Assembly (NCBI GenBank): GCA_944324625.1
Contig: CALUWZ010000020.1
Location: 1 to 16,113 of the forward strand
Source of the DNA: an uncultured Mailhella sp.
GTDB lineage: Bacteria; Desulfobacterota; Desulfovibrionia; Desulfovibrionales; Desulfovibrionaceae
DNA length: 16,113 bases
Direction of reading: 5' to 3'
Position numbers and translations under genes: made by a program. This document shows, in pieces, positions 7,515 to 13,338 of the stretch. The first letter of the stretch is position 1. Each line of letters opens with the position of its first letter. Under the pieces are notes generated by a model, which saw only the letters and a list, made by a program, of their open reading frames with translations, ran no database searches and was not told where the DNA came from.

Positions 7515-7540
7515 GCGGGCTGAGAGGCCTGCTTTTTTTT
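7515..7540 (+). terminator. Second intrinsic terminator
   Basis: GCGGGC (7515-7520) pairs with GCCTGC (7527-7532), including one G-U pair, with a 6-base loop and eight T directly after. It comes 45 bases after the first terminator and before the promoter of the oxidoreductase gene. It may be a backup terminator or end a very short transcript. Confidence 0.6.
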
Positions 7541-7552
7541 GTATAATTTTAT

Positions 7553-7616
7553 AATAATCGTTAAAAAAATGTTGACAGAAAAAATTTTTGCTGTATTTAA
7601 TTTTTTAACAATCGTT
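7553..7616 (+). promoter_or_regulatory. Promoter of the flavin oxidoreductase gene flanked by repeated AATCGTT elements
   Basis: A perfect TTGACA (7572-7577) is followed after 18 bases by TTTAAT (7596-7601, 5/6). Two related ten-base elements, AATAATCGTT (7553-7562) and AACAATCGTT (7607-7616), flank it, 54 bases apart or about five helical turns; the second is close to a palindrome of the form AACnATnGTT. This looks like a controlled promoter. The regulator is not shown, though the adjacent TetR-family protein is the obvious candidate. Confidence 0.55.
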
Positions 7617-7638
7617 ATAAAATTAATAGGAGCTTGAT

Positions 7639-8196
7639 ATGGGCAAGAAAATTTTGGTGCTGAACGGAAGTCCCAGACTAAACGGCAATACGGCCATGCT
7701 GTGTGAGGAATTTATGAAAGGCTGCAGGGAAAAAGGACACAGTGTCAGCATTTTTAATCTCGGGCAAATGGAAATACACGGCTGTTTGGGCTGTATGCAG
7801 GGCGGCAGGGATACAAAAAGTCCTTGTGTGCAAAAGGATGGCATGGAGAAAATTTATCCGGTATATAGAGAAGCGGATATTGTGGTTTTGGCCTCTCCCA
7901 TGTATTACTGGGGGTTCAGCGGACAGCTTAAATGCACGTTTGACCGTTTGTTTGCCGTGGCGGAATGTTCGCAGAATTATGCAAATCCCGTAAAAGACAG
8001 TTTTCTGCTTATGGCAGCTGAAGGGGATACGCCGGAAAATTGGGAGCCTGTTCTTCATTCATACCGCAGTCTGCTGAAATTTCTGGATTGGAAGAATTGC
8101 GGTGAAATTTTGGCAGGCGGTGTTTTCCGCGCAGGAGACATTAAAGGGCACAAAGCGCTGGAAGAGGCTTATAGGGCAGGCAAAGCCATAGACTGA
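7639..8196 (+). CDS. Flavodoxin-fold NAD(P)H-dependent FMN oxidoreductase
   Basis: A 185-residue soluble protein of the NADPH-dependent FMN reductase / iron-sulfur-flavoprotein-like group. The FMN phosphate loop is GSPRLNGNT (10-18), and the second flavin-contact loop is ASPMYYWGFSGQLK (85-98). A cysteine set follows the second strand (C49, C52, C63), resembling the cluster region of iron-sulfur flavoproteins but with fewer, differently spaced cysteines, so cluster binding is uncertain. Natural substrate is unknown; relatives reduce flavins, quinones or act in redox stress. The ATG is preceded by TAGGAG at 6 bases. It has its own promoter with operator-like elements and lies downstream of the TetR-family gene, consistent with inducible expression. 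Confidence 0.88.
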   Translation: MGKKILVLNGSPRLNGNTAMLCEEFMKGCREKGHSVSIFNLGQMEIHGCLGCMQGGRDTKSPCVQKDGMEKIYPVYREADIVVLASPMYYWGFSGQLKCTFDRLFAVAECSQNYANPVKDSFLLMAAEGDTPENWEPVLHSYRSLLKFLDWKNCGEILAGGVFRAGDIKGHKALEEAYRAGKAID

Positions 8197-8232
8197 GGGC
8201 TGGAATATACTGTAAAAAGGCACGGAAAAGAA

Positions 8233-8248
8233 ATCGGCTTTGTCCGAT
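8233..8248 (-). terminator. Possible weak terminator of hflX
   Basis: ATCGG and CCGAT (8233-8237 with 8244-8248) form a 5-bp stem with a 6-base loop, followed on the minus strand by TTCTTTT. It sits in the 62-base convergent gap about 10 bases after the hflX stop. The stem is short, so the call is tentative. Confidence 0.4.
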
Positions 8249-8258
8249 GCGGCTGAAA

Positions 8259-10217
8259 TTATTGGGGCAAATCCGTTTCAGGCAGGTCAGGAAAATCTTC
8301 AATTAAAATATCGGACAGGTTTGTGCCGGAAAAATGCCGTTCAGCAGGATTTGCACTGCCGTCTGTGCCGAAAAGGCGTTTTTCAATGGCAGAACTTGCT
8401 TCGGCCAGACCGAAACCCGTGACGGCGGAAATGGGGTAAGCGCCGCCAAAACGTTCCAAAAGTGCTGACCGGGCGTTTTTATCCACATTATCCCATTTAT
8501 TCAGCAGTAAAATTCTGGGCACGTCGGAAAGCTTGAGTTCTTCCAGAATGCTTTCCACGGATTCCAGCTGCTGTTCCATTTCTTCGTGGGAGGCATCGAT
8601 GACGTGGAGCAGAATGTCTGCTTCATTGAGTTCTTCCAAGGTGGCGCGGAACGCTTCCATAAGTTCTTTAGGAAGATCGCGGATAAAGCCTACGGTGTCG
8701 GCCAGCACTATTTCGTGTTCTTCGGGGAAGCGCAGACGTCTTGTGGTGGGGTCGAGGGTGGCGAAAAGCTTGTTTTCCGCAATAACCTCGCTCTTGGTCA
8801 GTTTGTTGAGCAGAGTGGATTTGCCTGCGTTGGTATAGCCCACCAAAGCGGCAACGGGAAGACCGAAGCGGTTTCGCTTGGCTCGGTTTGCCTGACGCTG
8901 TTTTTTTAAATTTTCCAGTTCGATTTTGATTTTTGCAATGCGGTCTTTGACACGTCGGCGGTCTGTTTCCAGTTTTGTTTCGCCGGGGCCTCTGCCGCCA
9001 ATGCCGCCCATGAGCCTGTCCATGGCCCTGTTTTTGCCCACAAGCCGCGGCTGGGTGTATTTCAGCTGTGCCATTTCAACCTGCAGCTTGCCTGCGCCTG
9101 TTTTGGCATGCTGGGCAAAAATATCCAAAATAAGCTGCGTTCTGTCCAAAACTTTTCGTTCGGTAAGTTCCGCAAGGTTCTGCAGCTGTGCGGGGGAAAG
9201 TTCGCCGTCAAAAATAATGATGCCTGCATGGCCCTGCAGGGCAATGACTTCCAGCTCGGCCAGCTTGTTTTGGCTTAAAATCTGACGGGGATTGACGGCC
9301 GCAACGCGCTGTATGAGGCTTCCGCATACGCCGAGTCCTGCGGTGCGGGCAAGTTCCGCAAGCTCCGCAAGGTTGCGTTCCTGAATGCTTTTGGGGGCTT
9401 TGCTGACGGAAACAAGTACGCAGCGTGAGCCTGCCTGATAGGTGTCGAGGGAGCCTTTGGCATTGTATTTTGGCTGATTTTTGGAGTTTTCCGTGGAACG
9501 GGAACTTTTGAAAAGGCGGGCAAATTCTTCCTCAAGGGCTTCTATTTCCGCCTGCAGATCAAGGGGATTTTTATCCCAGTCGAAAAATTCCGAAATCCGA
9601 TAGGGTTCATTGGGGCTGCCCTGCAATGGCTTTGGGGAGGGTTTGCCGATTTCGGCACGGTACAGGTTTTGGGTCAGGATAAAATCTATGTCTTCGGCCT
9701 GAAGGTTTGTATTTTCTTCTTGATTTTGTTCTATGAAGTCAAGATGTTTCTGCTTTTTGGCCTGACCTTTGCTGATGTCTTTGATATAGCTTTCGTCGGA
9801 GATAAGGGCGGGCAGAAGATGTGCGGACTGAAAATGCACGGGCGCACCGAATTCATCCACGGTTAAAACGCCGATGCTGTCAAGACGCAGAAAAAGAAGG
9901 TCCATTAAATCTTCATTGGAAAGCCTGCTGTCCGTAAGGTGCGTATGCAGAAGACGTATGCCTCTCAGCCTTCCCGTGGAGCGTTCGCGGGCAAGTGTGG
10001 GAATGAGAATGCCGTGGGCATCGCCCACAATGGTGAGTTCCACTTTGCCCTGCCTGTCGATTAAAAGGCCTATCTGCCTTGAAATAAGGCGTGACAAAGC
10101 GCCAAGCTCTTTTGCCTGTTCAAGGGTGTAGCCCGCGTGCGGGTCATAGCGGCGGCTGGTAAGACGCTGCAGGGCTTTCAGCTCATTGGGCTTCAGCCCT
10201 GCCAAATTTCCGTCCAA
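8259..10217 (-). CDS. hflX: HflX-type ribosome-associated GTPase with long N-terminal extension
   Basis: A GTPase of the HflX family, which binds 50S or 70S ribosomes and splits stalled ribosomes. The canonical HflX core starts near residue 265. The signature GGIGGRGPGETKLETDRRR lies at 404-422, then a charged helical linker, then the G domain: G1 GYTNAGKST (460-468), G3 DTVG (507-510), G4 NKWD (573-576) and G5 SAVTG (597-601). At 652 residues it is about 225 longer than E. coli HflX. Residues 1-140 are a conserved-looking extra domain, and 140-262 a charged, probably flexible link. The TTG at 10217 gives GNLAGLKPNEL near the N-terminus but has its Shine-Dalgarno 16 bases away. It follows the IMP cyclohydrolase stop by 5 bases, so translation is probably coupled. 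Confidence 0.93.
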   Translation of the reverse strand: MDGNLAGLKPNELKALQRLTSRRYDPHAGYTLEQAKELGALSRLISRQIGLLIDRQGKVELTIVGDAHGILIPTLARERSTGRLRGIRLLHTHLTDSRLSNEDLMDLLFLRLDSIGVLTVDEFGAPVHFQSAHLLPALISDESYIKDISKGQAKKQKHLDFIEQNQEENTNLQAEDIDFILTQNLYRAEIGKPSPKPLQGSPNEPYRISEFFDWDKNPLDLQAEIEALEEEFARLFKSSRSTENSKNQPKYNAKGSLDTYQAGSRCVLVSVSKAPKSIQERNLAELAELARTAGLGVCGSLIQRVAAVNPRQILSQNKLAELEVIALQGHAGIIIFDGELSPAQLQNLAELTERKVLDRTQLILDIFAQHAKTGAGKLQVEMAQLKYTQPRLVGKNRAMDRLMGGIGGRGPGETKLETDRRRVKDRIAKIKIELENLKKQRQANRAKRNRFGLPVAALVGYTNAGKSTLLNKLTKSEVIAENKLFATLDPTTRRLRFPEEHEIVLADTVGFIRDLPKELMEAFRATLEELNEADILLHVIDASHEEMEQQLESVESILEELKLSDVPRILLLNKWDNVDKNARSALLERFGGAYPISAVTGFGLAEASSAIEKRLFGTDGSANPAERHFSGTNLSDILIEDFPDLPETDLPQ

Positions 10218-10222
10218 GAGTG

Positions 10223-10819
10223 CTATACGCCAACTCCTTCAAGATACAAAGAAATCATTGCATCATACTGGGATGTGATATTGTAGGTTTTGGCTGACAT
10301 ATTTTTGCGGAATGCCAGACTGACGCCTTTTTCGTTTTTAATTTCTTCCATGGCTTCAAGATAATGTTTGGGATCGGGAAGAATGAGCATGCTGTGGAAG
10401 TTTTTGGCCGTTGCACGCATAAGGCAGGGGCCGCCGATGTCGATTTCCTCCACCATGTCGCGCAGGGGCAGTTTTTTCTGCAGGGCAGAGGCAAAATCAT
10501 ACAAATTTACGCACACAAGGTCAAAAGGAGCTATTTTGTGTTCCGCAAGGGTTTCCATGTGTGCAGGATTGTCTTTGTCAGCCAGAATGCCGCCGTGGAT
10601 TCTGGGATGCAGGGTTTTGACGCGGCCGTTCAAAATTTCGGGGAAACCTGTTACGGATTCCACAGAGGTTACGGGAATGCCGGCTTCCTGCAAAAATTTC
10701 ATGGTGCCGCCTGTGGAAACGATTTCCACGCCGCGGTCATGCAGAAATTCCGCAAATTCTTTAAGCCCTGTTTTGTCCGTAACACTGAGCAAAGCACGTT
10801 TAATAGGCAAAAAGTCCAT
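10223..10819 (-). CDS. purH: Stand-alone IMP cyclohydrolase (PurH N-terminal domain only)
   Basis: Closes the ring of FAICAR to IMP, the last step of purine synthesis; cytoplasmic. The 198 residues match only the MGS-like IMP cyclohydrolase half of bifunctional PurH: SVTDKTGLKEFA near the start, STGGT (35-39), GRVKTLHPRIHGGILA (65-80), VNLYDF (104-109) and IDIGGPCLMRATAKN (126-140). The AICAR formyltransferase half is absent and no trace follows; the next frame is hflX after 5 bases. So formyl transfer must be encoded elsewhere, by a separate PurH C-terminal protein or PurP. The ATG at 10819 has AAAGGA 6 bases upstream. It is fourth in the pyrK-pyrD-pgpA-purH-hflX run. Confidence 0.92.
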   Translation of the reverse strand: MDFLPIKRALLSVTDKTGLKEFAEFLHDRGVEIVSTGGTMKFLQEAGIPVTSVESVTGFPEILNGRVKTLHPRIHGGILADKDNPAHMETLAEHKIAPFDLVCVNLYDFASALQKKLPLRDMVEEIDIGGPCLMRATAKNFHSMLILPDPKHYLEAMEEIKNEKGVSLAFRKNMSAKTYNITSQYDAMISLYLEGVGV

Positions 10820-10849
10820 ATTGTTTCCTTTGTCTGATGTGATATGCGG

Positions 10850-11359
10850 TTAAGAGCCGAAAATGATATTGCCGTAAAACTGGAAAGGATACATAAGGCA
10901 TGCGCCCAATATTCCTGCGGCAATGTCATCTGCCATAATGCCGAGACCGCCCGTGAGCCTGCGTTCGCAAAGCCCTACGGGTCCGATTTTGCTGATATCG
11001 AAAATTCTGAAAAGCAGAAAGCCTACCATGAGCACAAACCATTCCTGCGGTGTTATGGGGGCAGAGCCGAAATAGGAAACGGCATTCACGGGCAAAAGCG
11101 CAAGCCATTGACCTGCCACTTCATCAATGATTACGGAGGAGGGGTCTTTTTCGGCAAGTTCCTGTTCTGCTTTTTCGCAGGCTTTTATGCCGATGAGAAA
11201 AAGAACAAGCACAATGAGAAGGCGCACGGGCAGAGAAAAGGGCAGATAGCACAGCGGGGCAAGAAGCACTGCCACAAAGGAACCGGCAGTGCCGGGAGCT
11301 TTTTTTATGCGTCCCACAAGGCCGAGGGTGGCGATATTGGTCAGGAGAGAATACTGCAT
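10850..11359 (-). CDS. pgpA: Phosphatidylglycerophosphatase A
   Basis: Removes the phosphate from phosphatidylglycerophosphate to give phosphatidylglycerol; inner membrane. It has 169 residues, the usual PgpA size, and several hydrophobic segments. Family marks: KKAPGTAGS (19-27), VIIDEVAGQ (76-84), FRIFDISKIGP (117-127) and GGLGIMADDIAAG (137-149), with the acidic metal-binding residues in place. I choose the ATG at 11359 (MQYSLLTN) over one at 11422: the upstream one overlaps pyrD by 61 bases and adds a non-conserved tail, while this one starts 2 bases after the pyrD stop. The ribosome-binding site is weak, which fits coupling to pyrD. It is followed after 30 bases by the IMP cyclohydrolase gene. 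Confidence 0.92.
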   Translation of the reverse strand: MQYSLLTNIATLGLVGRIKKAPGTAGSFVAVLLAPLCYLPFSLPVRLLIVLVLFLIGIKACEKAEQELAEKDPSSVIIDEVAGQWLALLPVNAVSYFGSAPITPQEWFVLMVGFLLFRIFDISKIGPVGLCERRLTGGLGIMADDIAAGILGACLMYPFQFYGNIIFGS

Positions 11360-11361
11360 GG

Positions 11362-12291
11362 TTATCCCGTAATAAGGGTATTTCTGTATTGTTCCAGATT
11401 TTTTATGCCCAGTTCTTCGCAAAGCAGAGGCAGGTCATGGATGATTTTAAAAATGGCGGTGGGGTCGGAGAAAGATGCAGTGCCCACTTCCACTGCGCTT
11501 GCGCCGACCAAAATAAATTCCAAAACATCTTTTGCGCTTCTGATGCCGCCGATGCCGATAACGGGAATCTGCACTGCCTGCGCCGCCTGCCAAACACAGC
11601 GAAGGGCTATCGGCTTTACGGCAGGGCCTGAAAGACCGCCCACAATATTGGCAAGCAGGGGTTTTCTGGAACGGATGTCCACAGCCATGCCCGTTACGGT
11701 ATTGATGCAGGAAATCATGTCTGCGCCTGCGTCTTCAACGGCTTTTGCCATTTCCGCAATGCTGGTGACATTGGGGGAAAGTTTGATGATGACGGGAAGT
11801 TTGCCTGCATTTTTTTTGACGGCTTTGACAATGGACTGCGCCATGAGCGGATTTTGGCCGAACAGCACGCCGCCTGCCTTGACGTTGGGGCAGGAAATAT
11901 TGACTTCGAGGGCGGCGATTTTTTCTTCCTTTGAAAGGATATTGGCAAGTTCGCCGAATTCTTCTGCGCTTGCGGCGTAAATATTGGCTATGACGGGCAC
12001 GTCATGGGCAGGCAGGTGCGGAAGTTTTTCCGTCAGAAAGGCTTCCACGCCGTCATTTTGCAGGCCGACGGCATTCAGCATGCCGCAGGGGGTTTCCGCA
12101 ACGCGGGGCAGAGGATTGCCCGGACGCGGCTTGAGGGACAGGCCTTTTACGATAATGGCGCCCAGTTTGCTTATATCGCCGTAGGGCATGAATTCCGTGC
12201 CGTAGCCGAACGTGCCTGAAGCGCTCATGACGGGATTTTTGAGCTCCAAAACATTGCCGTCCGGGGTTTTGAGGGAAACGTGTGTATTCAT
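11362..12291 (-). CDS. pyrD: Dihydroorotate dehydrogenase B, catalytic subunit
   Basis: Oxidises dihydroorotate to orotate in pyrimidine synthesis. It is class 1B, which passes electrons through a PyrK subunit to NAD+. The 309 residues fit. Visible: FMN-binding SASGTFGYG (23-31), NAVGLQNDG (73-81), the catalytic-base cysteine in NISCPNV (C134), INTVTGMAVD and the phosphate-binding GIGGIRSAKD. It lies 37 bases after pyrK and 2 bases before pgpA. Class 1B PyrD normally needs PyrK, whose gene here has an in-frame stop, so how this enzyme is reoxidised is an open point if that stop is real. Confidence 0.96.
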   Translation of the reverse strand: MNTHVSLKTPDGNVLELKNPVMSASGTFGYGTEFMPYGDISKLGAIIVKGLSLKPRPGNPLPRVAETPCGMLNAVGLQNDGVEAFLTEKLPHLPAHDVPVIANIYAASAEEFGELANILSKEEKIAALEVNISCPNVKAGGVLFGQNPLMAQSIVKAVKKNAGKLPVIIKLSPNVTSIAEMAKAVEDAGADMISCINTVTGMAVDIRSRKPLLANIVGGLSGPAVKPIALRCVWQAAQAVQIPVIGIGGIRSAKDVLEFILVGASAVEVGTASFSDPTAIFKIIHDLPLLCEELGIKNLEQYRNTLITG

Positions 12292-12328
12292 AATGGATAA
12301 CCTGATAACATTCTGTATTTATGGTCTT

Positions 12329-13141
12329 TTAAGCGTCCAAATTGAGTTCATGCGCCCAGAAAACAGGTCCTTTTGTGCAGGTCTGCACGGGAAGTCCCGC
12401 TTTTTGCTTGTCGGGGTACAGGTCGGACGTCATGGAAACGCAGCCGAGGCAGGCGCCGATGCCGCAAGCCATGCGCTGTTCGAGGGACAGCTGCGTGGGC
12501 ACATTAAGTTCCAATGCGTTTTTCCAGATGTTTTTAAGGAAGGGCATCGGACCGCAGGCAAGCACCATGCCGCTGTTTTTGGCAGTCTGCTCCATTTTTT
12601 CCCGAATGGCTCTGAGGGTTTTTTTTTATTTTTCTTTGGTGTGGTCGTAATGGGTTTCCACATCGATGTGGCGGATAAAGCTTTCAACGGGATAATACTG
12701 TGAGGGCAGTCTGTGGCTGAAAATCATGGATAAATTGCTGTGTTTTGCGTATTGCTCCACATAGCCTGCAAAGGGTGCAATGCCTATGCCGCCTGCCAAA
12801 AGCAGAGTGGGTTTGTCTTCCATGGCAAAGTGGGTGCCCAGAGGTCCCCAGACAATGACTTTGTCTTTCGGTTTCAGGGAAGCCATAAGCTCTGTGCCCC
12901 GGCCGACCACTTGGAAGAAAAGAACAAGGGACTGGCCGGTAACCCGGCAGATGGAAAACGGTCTTGCCCATGTGATTTCGCTGTTCCATGAAGCGGGACG
13001 GAGCATAATGAATTGGCCTGCATGCCAATTGGTCCATTGGGGTCTTGTCAGCGTCAGGGCGAAAAACTTTCTTTCCCCCTCGGAGCCGAAGGGTACAAGG
13101 TCAGTTACTGTCAGCTCCATTCGCATGGGATGGTTTTCCAT
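12329..13141 (-). pseudogene. pyrK: PyrK, electron-transfer subunit of dihydroorotate dehydrogenase B, interrupted by in-frame TAA
   Basis: The 271-codon frame has PyrK length and architecture. The FAD domain contains ARPFSI near residue 60, the NAD-binding GGIGIAPF comes near 116-123, and then CGP and the 2Fe-2S cysteines occur as RMACGIGACLGCV plus a later VQTC. A TAA at 12626-12628 stops the frame after 171 residues, between the NAD region and the cluster region. The two parts lie in the same frame (12628 to 12595 is 33 bases), so this is a nonsense codon, not a frameshift. The surroundings are an A5-T-A9 tract on the coding strand. An ATG at 12595 could restart the last 88 residues. A perfect AGGAGG precedes the start at 13141, and the gene heads the pyrK-pyrD-pgpA-purH-hflX run. 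It may be decayed, mis-sequenced or expressed in two parts. Confidence 0.85.
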
Positions 13142-13182
13142 AATTTCCTCCTGCCAAAAAAATGAAATTAATCACGAACTCA

Positions 13183-13213
13183 AGTGTAGTATGTTGTTTT
13201 ACTTGGGTCAAGT
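13183..13213 (-). promoter_or_regulatory. Promoter of the pyrK operon with overlapping palindrome
   Basis: On the minus strand TTGACC (13206-13211, 5/6) is followed after 17 bases by TACACT (13183-13188, 4/6), about 45 bases before the pyrK ATG. The -35 box lies inside a 13-base inverted repeat, ACTTG-N3-CAAGT at 13201-13213, which could be an operator. It is in the 197-base divergent gap shared with lnt, which also has long T/A runs. Confidence 0.5.
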
Positions 13214-13278
13214 GAAGTTTGCAAGAAAATTTTTTTTTTGAGTTTTTTTTAGTTGTTCCGTTCGGTTTTTAAAAATTC

Positions 13279-13312
13279 AAGGCTTGCAAACTTTGAAAGC
13301 CTGTGAAACAAT
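13279..13312 (+). promoter_or_regulatory. Possible promoter region of lnt
   Basis: TTGCAA (13284-13289) is followed after 17 bases by AACAAT (13307-13312); both are 4/6 to consensus, so the match is weak. An inverted repeat AGGCTT/AAGCCT with an 11-base spacer covers the -35 box and part of the spacer. Confidence 0.3.
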
Positions 13313-13338
13313 GTCTGCATGTTATATTGGAGAATTGT

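Noticed and set aside
10844..11980. 378-codon plus-strand open frame
   Set aside because: It is antisense to pgpA and pyrD, whose family motifs are clear; its own translation is low-complexity with no recognisable domain.
12595..12640. Frameshift in pyrK at the A9 tract
   Set aside because: The coordinates of the two halves differ by a multiple of three and the join reads through in one frame, so the defect is a TAA codon and not a shift.
13200..13265. Long T and A runs between pyrK and lnt as a terminator
   Set aside because: No GC-rich stem precedes them in either direction; they look like AT-rich promoter surroundings.
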